NCBI GenBank assembly: GCA_964518835.1
Contig: CAZFKU010000008.1
Span: forward strand, 1-31,841
Origin: AB-629-J13 sp964518835
GTDB lineage: Bacteria > Fidelibacterota > Marinisomatia > Marinisomatales > AB-629-J13
Direction of reading: 5' to 3'
DNA length: 31,841 nucleotides
Position 1 is the first letter of the stretch; every line of letters starts with the position of its first letter. The notes under the pieces were generated by a model that ran no database searches, had not been told where the DNA came from, and saw only the letters and a list, made by a program, of their open reading frames with translations. Shown one piece after another: positions 7,761-17,293 of the stretch. The position numbers and the translations under genes are program-made.

Positions 7761-9386
7761 ATGTCAGGAACTCTATTATTTATAACCGCTTTATTCCTAA
7801 TTTTAGGTATTACAATTTATTCTTTTTTTAAACATGGGAATGGAAATAATATGATAAACGAAGAAGTTGAAAATCGTCTGCAATCATTTATTGGGACTGA
7901 GGTTGAAGGTGGTATACAAAATCAATTTAGTGAACTTGTTAAAACTGTATGTACATCCATACAAGCAGTAAACTCGGATTATGAGTCTGCAGTGTATATC
8001 CTACACTCTGGAAATAATGAATTTATTCTTCAAAAAGGTTCCTCGAAAAAATATGTTGAGAGAATCCACCAGGATATTAAACTGGCAATAAAATTATTAT
8101 CCCATAATGAAAGTCTGGTGTTCAAACAGAATGAATATTCCGATTGTTTCGATGAATTTTTTGGTGAAAATCAGTGGTCCGGTGGTGAATGTATGATCGG
8201 ATCACGAATCATGTACAAAGACCATCCTGTAGGTTTTATTTTGGTTTATTCAGATCATTTCAGCAAAATCCAAAGCCGGGACCAAAATATCATTCGTTAT
8301 AATGGGGATTTTCTTACATTGGGGATGTCCAAAATTGATAAAATTGAATCTCTCCTAACGGATAATTATTATAATTCTCACATCACAAATTTGTATAAGT
8401 CTGTAGATATGTACTCAAAGGAAGAGGATGTTTATAAAGCTGTTGAGAGTCTTTGCCACCGTTTTTTTACCTATGATAAATTAAGTATTTCCTTTCTGGT
8501 CAGTGAAGAAAAAGCTCAATTAAAATGTGTAGATGGGGTAGCAGATGATATAATTGCCGGTACAGAATTTAATATTCGTGGGTCACTCCACGGGAGAGCA
8601 ATATTAAGGGATGAGGGGATCAGGACAAAAAACTGGAAGGAAGATTATTCTGAAAAATATAGATTCAATGAAGATTCAGATATTGAATACAATTTTTCAT
8701 CCGTTTTGGTCACACCGGTATATATTAAAAAGCAGGTGAGAGGAACCATTGGATTGGAAAGAATGATGCCGAAGCCCTTTGATGACTCGGATCAAAAATT
8801 GCTTGAATTATTATCTTCAACTTTAGGATATATTTTATCTTGGTTAAAAGAATTCCAAAAAATCCATAATTCATCGATCCATGATGGATTGACGGGAGTA
8901 TTAAATCGTAACGCATTTAATGAACGAATGGAAGAGGAAGTGAACAGGGCAAATCGTACCCAACAAAGTTTGGCGATTATCATGTTTGATTTGGATAAGT
9001 TCAAACGTATCAACGATAATTATGGTCATCCTTATGGCGATTATGTCATTAAATCAACTGCACAGATTCTGAAAAACAGTGTGCGTAATATTGATGTTGT
9101 AGCACGATACGGTGGCGAAGAATTTATCATTATATTAGTGGATACCGATATTTCAAAATGTCTTCATGTGGCTGAAAGAATGGTAAGTAATATTGCCAGT
9201 TTTGACTTTGATTATAATGACACTAAGGTCAGAATGACCATCAGTGCAGGGATGGCAGAATTTCCTATGGATTCGGATAAAATAGAACCCTTAATAGGAA
9301 AAGCAGATAAAGCATTGTATGAATCAAAAAGACAAGGTGGTAATATGGTCTCGATCAATAAAAAGAAACCCACCGTAACATCATAG
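7761..9386 (+). CDS. Membrane-anchored GAF-GGDEF diguanylate cyclase
   Basis: A 541-residue protein predicted to make cyclic di-GMP from two GTP. One N-terminal membrane helix (4-22) is followed by a GAF-like region (about 48-190), a second clearer GAF domain (about 215-362) and a C-terminal GGDEF domain (372-535). The active-site loop GGEEF is at 451-455, the metal-binding Asp410 lies in FDLDKFKRINDNYGH, and an RxxD inhibitory site (RNID, 442-445) sits five residues before GGEEF. Both catalysis and product feedback therefore look intact. No EAL or HD-GYP domain is present. AAAGGAG at 7742-7748 lies 12 bases before the ATG. It stands just upstream of the glycan cluster, and exopolysaccharide output is a common c-di-GMP target; that link is inference. 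Confidence 0.9.
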   Translation: MSGTLLFITALFLILGITIYSFFKHGNGNNMINEEVENRLQSFIGTEVEGGIQNQFSELVKTVCTSIQAVNSDYESAVYILHSGNNEFILQKGSSKKYVERIHQDIKLAIKLLSHNESLVFKQNEYSDCFDEFFGENQWSGGECMIGSRIMYKDHPVGFILVYSDHFSKIQSRDQNIIRYNGDFLTLGMSKIDKIESLLTDNYYNSHITNLYKSVDMYSKEEDVYKAVESLCHRFFTYDKLSISFLVSEEKAQLKCVDGVADDIIAGTEFNIRGSLHGRAILRDEGIRTKNWKEDYSEKYRFNEDSDIEYNFSSVLVTPVYIKKQVRGTIGLERMMPKPFDDSDQKLLELLSSTLGYILSWLKEFQKIHNSSIHDGLTGVLNRNAFNERMEEEVNRANRTQQSLAIIMFDLDKFKRINDNYGHPYGDYVIKSTAQILKNSVRNIDVVARYGGEEFIIILVDTDISKCLHVAERMVSNIASFDFDYNDTKVRMTISAGMAEFPMDSDKIEPLIGKADKALYESKRQGGNMVSINKKKPTVTS

Positions 9387-9393
9387 TGAATCT

Positions 9394-11004
9394 ATGAAGT
9401 TAATGTCGGTTCTTGGGATGCAGAACTGGATTTATTTTTTTACGGTTGTTATTGTGTTCATTTTTGGTAGCTGTTCCTCCACTTCATCAAAATTACAAAT
9501 ACAACCACAGTCAAAAGTTTCGGAAGATCCAAATCCGGAAGCGTTAAAATTTTTCATGGAAGGTCAATTGTATATGAATCAGGGAAATTATGCAATGGCA
9601 TCGGTGGAATTACAAAATGCTTTAATGAAAGACAAAAATGTAAGTACCATTCACCTTTCTCTTGCGGATTGTTACTGGATGTTAAAAAAACCGGACTTAT
9701 CGATCTTCCACATGAGAAAAGCAATTTCATTAGAACCGGAAAGCCAGAATATTAAAGAATTGTTAGCAAAACGGTTTGTGGCTTTAAAACAATTAAATTC
9801 AGCAAATCAGGTGTATCTTCAATTATCTGAAGAAAATCCGGATTCCGTAAAATACATCCTTTCCTTAGCGGAATTAGCACGAATACAGAATAATTTAGAG
9901 AATGCAATTTTCTACTATCAGCAGGCACATAATGCAAATCCCGAGGAATTATCTTTTTTGGAAAAAGCTGCGGATTTAGGTTTGCAATTAAGAAATGAAT
10001 CTCTCACATTATCTTTAATGCAGAAATTGATATCATTAAATCCCTCCAATGTGAATTACATTGAAAAAATGATTAATATTTCTCTGACTTTTGGAAATAA
10101 GGGAAAAACAATCTGGTCACTGAAAAAAATGATGGAAGTGAGAGGATACTCAGTGGATATTATGAATCAATTGGGAATTCTTTATTTTAATAATGACCAA
10201 CCGGATTCTGCCATAACAGTGTTCACCAATGTATTAGAGGAAGATCCCAAGGAACAGACGGCTTTACATTATTTAACCTTAATTTATGATGAAACGGGGA
10301 ATTTTGTAAAAGCAGAAGAATATGCCAAAATTCTCATCATTCACCATCCTGACAATCCGGTTGGATTTGCTGACTTGGCTTTGTTATATCTGAATCATAA
10401 TAAATATAATGAAGCAATTGAAATTCTCGTACCTGCTACGAAACAATTCCAGACTAATTATATGATTCAGTTTTTAATGGGACTTTCTTTGAACCAGACC
10501 GAGAATAAAATTAAAGCAATTCCTTATTATGAACAAGCATTGGCTTTAAATCCTGATTCCAGGAATGCGATCCATAATCTTGCGATTCTTTATGATTCGA
10601 TAAAATTGTGGACAAAATCAGACAGTCTTTACAAAATTTTAATTGAAACGGATACAACAGATGCACAGGCATTTAATAATTTTGCTTATAGCCTGGTGGA
10701 ACGGAACGAACAATTGAATTATGCTTTGGAATTATCCCGGAAAGCAGTCCAACTGGTACCGGAAAGTGCCGCCTACCTAGACACGATGGGGTGGATTCTA
10801 TTTGCAATAGGGAATAATTCCCTGGCATTGAATTATATAATTAAATCGGTAGAGATCGAGGATAACAATGCAGTTGTGCTGGAACATTTAGGTGATGTTT
10901 TTAAAGCAAATAATAAACTTTCAGATGCAAAATATTATTGGAATAAAGCCTTTGACCTGGATCCGGAAAATGAACAATTAAAGAAAAAATTAAGTGCTCC
11001 TTAA
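9394..11004 (+). CDS. TPR-repeat outer-membrane lipoprotein
   Basis: A 536-residue predicted lipoprotein. A hydrophobic leader (11-26) ends in the lipobox FGSC with Cys27, followed by Ser, which does not suggest inner-membrane retention. Nearly all the rest is tandem TPR units (for example FFMEGQLYMNQGNYAMASVELQNAL, AIPYYEQALALNPDSRNAIHNLAILY, AYLDTMGWILFAIGNNSLALNYI). The final repeats resemble TPR proteins of exopolysaccharide and protein-sorting systems. It probably scaffolds a complex at the outer membrane. It begins the run of closely spaced genes: 7 bases follow the cyclase stop, and the LolB-like gene overlaps its end by 11 bases. The ATGs at 9394 and 9403 are both feasible. Confidence 0.8.
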   Translation: MKLMSVLGMQNWIYFFTVVIVFIFGSCSSTSSKLQIQPQSKVSEDPNPEALKFFMEGQLYMNQGNYAMASVELQNALMKDKNVSTIHLSLADCYWMLKKPDLSIFHMRKAISLEPESQNIKELLAKRFVALKQLNSANQVYLQLSEENPDSVKYILSLAELARIQNNLENAIFYYQQAHNANPEELSFLEKAADLGLQLRNESLTLSLMQKLISLNPSNVNYIEKMINISLTFGNKGKTIWSLKKMMEVRGYSVDIMNQLGILYFNNDQPDSAITVFTNVLEEDPKEQTALHYLTLIYDETGNFVKAEEYAKILIIHHPDNPVGFADLALLYLNHNKYNEAIEILVPATKQFQTNYMIQFLMGLSLNQTENKIKAIPYYEQALALNPDSRNAIHNLAILYDSIKLWTKSDSLYKILIETDTTDAQAFNNFAYSLVERNEQLNYALELSRKAVQLVPESAAYLDTMGWILFAIGNNSLALNYIIKSVEIEDNNAVVLEHLGDVFKANNKLSDAKYYWNKAFDLDPENEQLKKKLSAP

Positions 11005-11611
11005 ATTTCCTGTCATTATTTTTGGAATTGGAATGATTTTTTCAGGATGCAGTACATGGCTTCAAAAAGAAAGATCTAAAATAGTTCATCTTTCGGATTA
11101 TAATAACATTATAGATAATTATTCAATTACTCACTGTTTTGGAAAAGGGCAGATTTCTTCTTCAAATCCATTAAAGGGTAAGCTCTATTTTTCCTTTACA
11201 TCAACCCGAGACAGCTCAAATATTCATATTAAAGATTTCTTAGGACGACGATTATATTCTGTTCAGGGAAATAATAAAAAAGTATCAGTAATAAATCATC
11301 AGGATAATATTATCCATGACCTAAATAACCTGATTCAGCATTACTCTTTAAGTGACGTAGTGACTCCAGAAGTTTTGCGAAATTATTTATGGGGAGAAAT
11401 TCCTATATCCAAAATAAATTCACAAAATCAGTCTGGGTTAAAAATTGAAGATGGTTCTATTTCATTTTTCGCAAATAAATCACCGGAAGACAAATTGATA
11501 GATACCATAAAAATAAATCTTGATGAACCTAAAATTGATCTGACAATTGAAATAATTGAAAGGGAGTTCAATGAAGACCCCTATTTCTATAAACCCGCAT
11601 TGAATAATTGA
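10994..11611 (+). CDS. LolB-like (DUF4292-type) lipoprotein
   Basis: A 205-residue predicted lipoprotein with leader and lipobox IFSGC (Cys19). The body resembles LolB and DUF4292 proteins: a beta-rich domain opening with FGKGQISSSNPLKGKLYFSF, a central DFLGRRLYSVQG segment, and the late VTPEVLRNYLWGEIP that matches the LolB-family pattern of a Trp or Leu followed by G-x-P. LolB receives lipoproteins from LolA and inserts them in the outer membrane; distant members in FCB bacteria may serve the same end or bind other lipids. The start is GTG, overlapping the TPR gene by 11 bases, so the two are probably translationally coupled. Assignment rests on a weak but consistent pattern. Confidence 0.6.
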   Translation: MLLKFPVIIFGIGMIFSGCSTWLQKERSKIVHLSDYNNIIDNYSITHCFGKGQISSSNPLKGKLYFSFTSTRDSSNIHIKDFLGRRLYSVQGNNKKVSVINHQDNIIHDLNNLIQHYSLSDVVTPEVLRNYLWGEIPISKINSQNQSGLKIEDGSISFFANKSPEDKLIDTIKINLDEPKIDLTIEIIEREFNEDPYFYKPALNN

Positions 11612-11614
11612 AAA

Positions 11615-12550
11615 TTGTTAAATAACAAATCACTGTCAATTGTAATTCCGGTTTATAATGAAGAGTCCTCATTAATCGAGTTGTATGAGGAAATAAAGAT
11701 GAGTGTTTCTAAATTTTCGGAATGGGAAATTATGTTTATTGATGATGGTTCAACGGACTCCTCAGGAGAAATTATCAAGTCTTTACATGAGAAGGACAAA
11801 CGGGTTAAACTTATTCAATTTCACAGAAATTATGGAAAATCTGCAGCACTTTCGGAAGGATTTAAATCTGTAAACGGGGATTACATTTTAACAATGGATG
11901 CAGATTTACAGGATGATCCCGGTGAAATAGACAATTTATATAAGAAAATTCAGGAAGGATTTGATTTAGTTTCCGGGTGGAAGAAATTCCGCAAGGATCC
12001 GCTGTCAAAAAAAATACCATCTAAATTTTTCAATTGGGTCACCCGGTTAATGACAGGAGTTAAAATCCATGATTTCAATTGCGGATTAAAACTGTATCGA
12101 AATAGTGTTGTGGATTCTCTCGAAATTTATGGGGGTCGCCACCGTTACATCCCGGCTCTTGCAGGACAAAAAAGATTTAGAATATGTGAGATTCCCGTTC
12201 ATCACAGGGAACGAAAATATGGAGTGACAAAATATGGAGGGGCACGGTTATTTCATGGATTTTTTGACCTGCTGACAATTTTATTTCTTCACAGGTACAC
12301 ACAACGTCCATTGCATTTATTTGGATATCTTGGGTTGATGAGTCTGCTGGTTTCTTTTATTGTTGAATGCTACGCAGTCATTTTAAAAGTAGTTTACAAT
12401 CAACCATTCAAAGTCCATTTTGCTTTGATCCTTTTTGGCGTAATGGCATTTGTATTGGGATTATGGTTTTTTTCCATAGGATTGATTGGTGAAATGATAG
12501 CCAAAGTCACACAAGGTAAGGAAAACAGGATTAAACAGTATTTCAAATGA
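11615..12550 (+). CDS. Polyprenyl-phosphate glycosyltransferase (GT2, CsbB/GtrB/DPM1-like)
   Basis: A 311-residue family 2 glycosyltransferase with the catalytic domain first and two membrane helices last (about 232-256 and 267-294). Motifs include VIPVYNEESSL (10-20), FIDDGSTD (41-48), the acidic DADLQDDP (95-102) and RHRYIP (175-180). This architecture belongs to enzymes that move a sugar from a nucleotide to undecaprenyl or dolichyl phosphate, such as CsbB, GtrB and ArnC. The sugar cannot be read from sequence. The TTG start lies 3 bases after the LolB-like stop. A YfhO-family gene two positions downstream recalls the CsbB-YfhO pair of Bacillus, where the lipid-linked sugar is used on the outer side of the membrane. 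Confidence 0.88.
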   Translation: MLNNKSLSIVIPVYNEESSLIELYEEIKMSVSKFSEWEIMFIDDGSTDSSGEIIKSLHEKDKRVKLIQFHRNYGKSAALSEGFKSVNGDYILTMDADLQDDPGEIDNLYKKIQEGFDLVSGWKKFRKDPLSKKIPSKFFNWVTRLMTGVKIHDFNCGLKLYRNSVVDSLEIYGGRHRYIPALAGQKRFRICEIPVHHRERKYGVTKYGGARLFHGFFDLLTILFLHRYTQRPLHLFGYLGLMSLLVSFIVECYAVILKVVYNQPFKVHFALILFGVMAFVLGLWFFSIGLIGEMIAKVTQGKENRIKQYFK

Positions 12551-12553
12551 ATT

Positions 12554-13591
12554 ATGTCGAATTCCGGCAATCCAGTTATATCAGTGATAACACCCACTTA
12601 CAATCGAGTCGATGAATTGAGTTATTTAGTCAATTCGATTCAGGAGCAATCTCTCGACCATTCCCTTTTTGAATTGATCATAGCAGACGATGGATCAACA
12701 GATCATACAGACACATTAATACAATCATTAATAGATAAGGTTGATTTTGACCTAAAGATATTCACTCAAAAAAATAAGGGACCCGGTGCGGCACGAAATT
12801 TGGGTATTGAAAAAAGTGTGGGTGAATTAATTTTGTTTATTGACTCAGACTGTGAAGCGGATCCCTTGTGGATGGAAACTATTTATAAAAAATATATTCA
12901 GGAAGGATTTGATGCATGCGGAGGTCCTGATGCGGCAAAATCCGATTTCAGTCCTTTTCAGAAAGCGATTGATTATTCCATGACTTCATTTTTTACCACT
13001 GGAGGGATGAGAGGTCACAGCAGGAAAATGATGGCAAAATTTTATCCCCGTTCCCATAACATGGGAATGACAAGAAAATTAGTGAATAAAGTTGGAGGAT
13101 TTGGAAACCTTCGTCATGGACAGGATATTGAACTCAGTCATCGTATCCTTCAATCAGGAGCAAATGTCAGTTTCATTCCGGAAGCGGTGGTTTATCACCG
13201 TCGCAGAACGTCTTTGCGGTCATTTTTCAAGCAGACATTTAATTGGGGAGTTGCAAGGATAAACTTATTTAAAATTGATATAGCACTTTTAGAGCCAATT
13301 CATTTTCTACCTTCAATCGGGCTTATCACAATTATTACAGTAATTATTGGGTGTATTTTATCTGTCCCACTATTTCGAATATTATGTATCATTGGATTAA
13401 TTTTCTTTTTTATACAATGTATTTTTGGTTCCGTAAAACAAAGGGACATCCGGGTTTTTGGTCATTTGATTTTTATCATCCCTACCCAAATAATTGGTTA
13501 TGGTACCGGTTTTCTAACAGGTTTTACTAAGAGAATAATTTTAAAATCAGAACCTTTCACCGGATTTGAAAAAAAATACTATTCCGATTAG
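12554..13591 (+). CDS. Family 2 glycosyltransferase with C-terminal membrane helices
   Basis: A 345-residue GT-A fold enzyme. The nucleotide-sugar half shows VITPTYNRVDEL (11-22), ADDGSTD (44-50) and the metal-binding FIDSDCEAD, with Asp97 and Asp99. The acceptor half has GQDIELSHR (189-197), carrying the catalytic acid, and a basic HRRRTS near 215. Two or three hydrophobic helices at about 252-325 anchor it in the membrane. It probably adds a sugar to a lipid-linked intermediate; donor and acceptor are unknown. The ATG lies 3 bases after the previous stop. It separates the CsbB-like gene from the YfhO-like gene. Confidence 0.85.
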   Translation: MSNSGNPVISVITPTYNRVDELSYLVNSIQEQSLDHSLFELIIADDGSTDHTDTLIQSLIDKVDFDLKIFTQKNKGPGAARNLGIEKSVGELILFIDSDCEADPLWMETIYKKYIQEGFDACGGPDAAKSDFSPFQKAIDYSMTSFFTTGGMRGHSRKMMAKFYPRSHNMGMTRKLVNKVGGFGNLRHGQDIELSHRILQSGANVSFIPEAVVYHRRRTSLRSFFKQTFNWGVARINLFKIDIALLEPIHFLPSIGLITIITVIIGCILSVPLFRILCIIGLIFFFIQCIFGSVKQRDIRVFGHLIFIIPTQIIGYGTGFLTGFTKRIILKSEPFTGFEKKYYSD

Positions 13592-13616
13592 CTATTATCG
13601 GTTATTTTTATTATAG

Positions 13617-16037
13617 ATGAAGTTCAAAATTCCTGATTATGTATTTCCATTGGCTATCGCTGTTTTAATGGCGGTGTTATTAAAACCAATGGTTTTAGAT
13701 GGATTATCTCCACAAGGTGTTGATGTCATTGGCTCGAAAGGACAAACTCATCAATTAAAAGAGTATCAGAATGAAACAGGGAAGAAAGCTCTTTACAATC
13801 CTTATCTTTTCGGAGGAATGCCAATATATTTTCGCATTCCTCCCAAAGCAATATCCGTTGATACAATTTTCAGGTATATCGGGCAATTATTGAGTGACAC
13901 ATATCTTTGGTACGTTTTTGGAGGCTGGGGGATGTTTCTTCTTTTGCGGTTTTTGGGGTTAAGTCAATTACCATCTTTTTTTGGGGCTTTGGGGTTTGTT
14001 TTATATCCCCATTATCAAGCTTTATGGGCAGAGGGACATTTTATGAAATTCAGAGCGGTCATGATCATTCCCTGGGTTACTTTAGCTTCCACTCACTTTT
14101 TCCGAACTCCCAATCTATACTTCATGGGACTTTTTGCCCTGGCTTGGGGAAACCAAATCCGAACTCAGCATTATCAAATAGTATTTTATACTGCCATACT
14201 CATTTTTGTCATTGGACTCATCCCGCTCATAAAAATGATTCGGGAAAAAGAATGGAGAGTTGTTCTTAAGACCAAATTACTCACACTTTCGGGAATTTTA
14301 ATAGCATTGGCAATTGCATCTCAACCGCTGTTTCTTGCCAGAGAATATCTTCCTTATTCAGCTAGAGGTGCACATACAGTTAATTTAAAATCTCCAGAAA
14401 CAGAACAAAATAAAAAAGCGGGAGTAGATTTTAAATACGCAACGAATTGGTCCACTCATCCAACAGAATTAGGAACATGGCTGTTTCCCCATTTTTATGG
14501 AGGATTATCAGGATTGAAATATAACGGGGATTCCTATCCATCACTCAGGGGAAAGACGATCCCCGGTTATTGGGGTTATATGCCGTTTACCCAATCCTAT
14601 GAATATATGGGTCCTCTCATTCTTTTTCTGGTAATTTTGGGGATTTTCCATCAACTCAAGAATAAATATATTTTGGTGTTGATTGGTCTTGGGACCTTCT
14701 TGATCTTCCTTTCATTTGGCAGACATTTTGAATCATTTTATTCACTTTTTTTTGATTATCTGCCCTTTTTTAACAAATTTCGTGCTCCCATGATGTCCAT
14801 TACCATGACCTACTTTATCATTACGTTGCTTGCTTCTTTTGGATTGGAATTCCTTATGAATCATGTAAAGAAAAAAGATGTGCGACTCATAATTTGGATA
14901 ATGTCCATTTTTTTCGGATTTGGGTTGCTCTGCTGGTTTCTATCATCGGGATTTTCATTTACTCACAGCAATGATTCCTACGGGGCAGATACGATCCGGA
15001 TTATAAAGGGAATTAGAATAGAACTGTTTCAGAATGATCTGATTCGATATTTACTTATTTTAGGGGTAGTTTCAGGATTGTTGGGTGCATCTTTGATGGG
15101 AAAAATAAATCAATATGTATTGGGTATTCTTTTAACCGGAGTAATGGTTATTGATTTGACAGATATCCAGATGAAAAAACCAATTCAGTATTCAGATGTG
15201 GAAAAGTTGGAGAGAAAAAATTTCCGAAAATCAGCATTGGATAATTTTTTACAAAAAGATAAAGATTTATTCAGGATATTCCCGGTGGGAAAATTATTTG
15301 GGAGCAACCAATGGAGTTATTACCATCAAAGTATTGGTGGTTACAGTGCAGTAAAAATGAATGGTATTGAAGAATTGATTACAAATAATTTATATCAATC
15401 AAACGGAAATAATTTTCCCCTTAATTTGAACGTAATTGCTATGATGAATGTAAAATATGTGATCAGTCCATCCCGGTTATCCAATCCATCCCTGATTCCT
15501 ATTATTGATATTTCGGGGCAATCAATTTACATTTATCGATTAAATGATTTTATTCCAAGGGGATTTTTTGTAAATCAGTTAAAGGTCATACCGAAATCGA
15601 CAGAAAGGTTGAATTATCTTAACAGTGTTGAATTTTCACCCCGGGATGAAGTAATTATTGAAAAAGAATTGGATATCAATTTTACGTCCACTGAGTCGAA
15701 TTCTTCTCAGTTGAAGAAATTTGAACCGGGACATTTAAAATGGGATATTCAAGCGAAATCAAACGCTCTTTTCGTCATTTCTGAATCGTATTTCAAACCG
15801 GGCTGGAAAGCATATTTAAATGATTCAATCATTCCAATTTATAAAGCAAATCATATTCACATGGCTGTATTGATTCCGGAGGGAGAACACCAATTAAGGT
15901 TAGAATTTGAACCTGAATCTTTTAATCAATATGCAGCGATAGAAAAGATAGTTTTGTATTTATTGTATATTTTTTTACTTTCCCATATTGTAAGAAATAA
16001 CCGGTCAAAAATTCCCTACTTAAAATCAGTAAAATGA
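13617..16037 (+). CDS. YfhO-family membrane glycosyltransferase-like protein (GT-C)
   Basis: An 806-residue polytopic protein with about 12 hydrophobic helices between residues 8 and 525, then a soluble C-terminal domain and a last helix near 780-798. An early outer loop contains YNPYLFGGMP, typical of YfhO proteins. The C-terminal segment with SESYFKPGWKAYLND, then IPEGEHQLRLEFEP, is also a family hallmark. In Bacillus and Listeria, YfhO-like proteins take sugars from undecaprenyl phosphate and decorate envelope polymers. By analogy this protein would use the product of the CsbB-like enzyme two genes upstream. The GT4 gene overlaps its end by 4 bases. The acceptor is unknown. Confidence 0.85.
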   Translation: MKFKIPDYVFPLAIAVLMAVLLKPMVLDGLSPQGVDVIGSKGQTHQLKEYQNETGKKALYNPYLFGGMPIYFRIPPKAISVDTIFRYIGQLLSDTYLWYVFGGWGMFLLLRFLGLSQLPSFFGALGFVLYPHYQALWAEGHFMKFRAVMIIPWVTLASTHFFRTPNLYFMGLFALAWGNQIRTQHYQIVFYTAILIFVIGLIPLIKMIREKEWRVVLKTKLLTLSGILIALAIASQPLFLAREYLPYSARGAHTVNLKSPETEQNKKAGVDFKYATNWSTHPTELGTWLFPHFYGGLSGLKYNGDSYPSLRGKTIPGYWGYMPFTQSYEYMGPLILFLVILGIFHQLKNKYILVLIGLGTFLIFLSFGRHFESFYSLFFDYLPFFNKFRAPMMSITMTYFIITLLASFGLEFLMNHVKKKDVRLIIWIMSIFFGFGLLCWFLSSGFSFTHSNDSYGADTIRIIKGIRIELFQNDLIRYLLILGVVSGLLGASLMGKINQYVLGILLTGVMVIDLTDIQMKKPIQYSDVEKLERKNFRKSALDNFLQKDKDLFRIFPVGKLFGSNQWSYYHQSIGGYSAVKMNGIEELITNNLYQSNGNNFPLNLNVIAMMNVKYVISPSRLSNPSLIPIIDISGQSIYIYRLNDFIPRGFFVNQLKVIPKSTERLNYLNSVEFSPRDEVIIEKELDINFTSTESNSSQLKKFEPGHLKWDIQAKSNALFVISESYFKPGWKAYLNDSIIPIYKANHIHMAVLIPEGEHQLRLEFEPESFNQYAAIEKIVLYLLYIFLLSHIVRNNRSKIPYLKSVK

Positions 16038-17290
16038 AAAAAGTCCTGGTGGTCACTTACTATTGGCCGCCTGCCGGTGGACCGGGGGTTCAGCGTGTAT
16101 TGAAGTTTTGTAAATATTTTCCTGAATTTGGCTGGGACCCTGTTGTTTTAACAGTTAGAAACGGTGAGTATCCCAATTTGGATCCAACTCTTCTTGAGGA
16201 AGCAGAAAACATAAATGTTTACAAATCTATTTCATTTAATCCCTTCCTGCTTTATAAGATTTTAACAAGAAAAAAATCCGTACCAACTTTTAGTCTGGAT
16301 CATGATTCGACTCGTGGTTTTTCTCGAATTCCCCAATGGATCAGATTGAATTGTTTTATTCCTGATGCCCGCAAAGGTTGGGTTCCATTTGCAGTTCGGA
16401 TGGGGAAAAAAATATTGAAAAAGGAAAATATTGACCTTATTTTTTCTTCCGGACCACCTCACTCATTACATTTCATAGCAAATAAATTAAAGGAGAAATA
16501 TGGTATTCCATGGATTGCTGATTTCAGGGATCCCTGGACGGACCTTTTCCATTTAGAAGGACATAACCGGCTTAGTATGGTTCAAGAAAATGATCGAAAA
16601 AAAGAGGAAAAAATATTGTCATCTGCCGACATGATCACCACCGTCAGTTCCAGCTTAAAAAATTTATTAATCCAAAAACAAATGAGTAAAAGAATAGAAA
16701 TGGTTAACAATGGATACGATGAGAATGATTTCACTGAAATTCCCAAAAAACAAATAAATAATGATAAAATAGTAATTTCTTATATTGGAGGAATGGCAAA
16801 ATCTCAAATTCCTGAATCATTCTTTAAAGCCATTAGTATTCTAAAAAACAAAAATGTAAATGTAAGGCTTCGGTTTTCAGGTAATCTTCATCCGGATGCG
16901 GGAACCATAATTGAAAATTTAGGGATAAATGATCTGGTTAAATATGGGGGCTATGTATCTCATCAAGATGCGATTCAATCCATGGTGGAATCCAGTTTTG
17001 TGTTACTTGTGATTCCTGACACAGCAAATAATAATGGAATTATCACGGGGAAACTATATGAGTATCTCAGATCCTACACGCCCATTATCTGTATTGCTCC
17101 ACACAATTCAGATGCAGCGAATATCATTCGTGATACTCAAAGTGGAATAATTTTCGATTACACTGAGACAAATGGTTTAGTTGATTTTATTTTGAACCCG
17201 CAGGATTATCCATTTCATAATATCCAAAAATATAACCGGAAACATTTGACAGGTCAATTATGTTCATTATTCTCTGACTTGGTAACTTGA
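16034..17290 (+). CDS. Family 4-like glycosyltransferase
   Basis: A 418-residue GT-B fold enzyme. The N-terminal domain opens with VVTYYWPPAGGPGVQRVLKF (residues 5-24), a glycine-rich GT4 signature, and includes SSGPPHSLHFIA and WIADFRDPWTD in the acceptor half. The C-terminal domain has VISYIGGMAKSQIP near 248 and a donor-site segment around GIITGKLYEYLRSYTPII, with an acidic Glu typical of retaining GT4 enzymes. There is no signal peptide or membrane helix, so it is cytoplasmic or peripheral. The ATG overlaps the YfhO-like stop (ATGA), indicating coupled translation. It probably extends the glycan later acted on by the epimerase and sulfotransferase. Confidence 0.88.
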   Translation: MKKVLVVTYYWPPAGGPGVQRVLKFCKYFPEFGWDPVVLTVRNGEYPNLDPTLLEEAENINVYKSISFNPFLLYKILTRKKSVPTFSLDHDSTRGFSRIPQWIRLNCFIPDARKGWVPFAVRMGKKILKKENIDLIFSSGPPHSLHFIANKLKEKYGIPWIADFRDPWTDLFHLEGHNRLSMVQENDRKKEEKILSSADMITTVSSSLKNLLIQKQMSKRIEMVNNGYDENDFTEIPKKQINNDKIVISYIGGMAKSQIPESFFKAISILKNKNVNVRLRFSGNLHPDAGTIIENLGINDLVKYGGYVSHQDAIQSMVESSFVLLVIPDTANNNGIITGKLYEYLRSYTPIICIAPHNSDAANIIRDTQSGIIFDYTETNGLVDFILNPQDYPFHNIQKYNRKHLTGQLCSLFSDLVT

Positions 17291-17293
17291 ATC

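Noticed and set aside
13907..14269. 120-residue + strand ORF inside the YfhO-like gene
   Set aside because: It lies wholly within a longer, well-supported gene in another frame and its product looks like out-of-frame translation.
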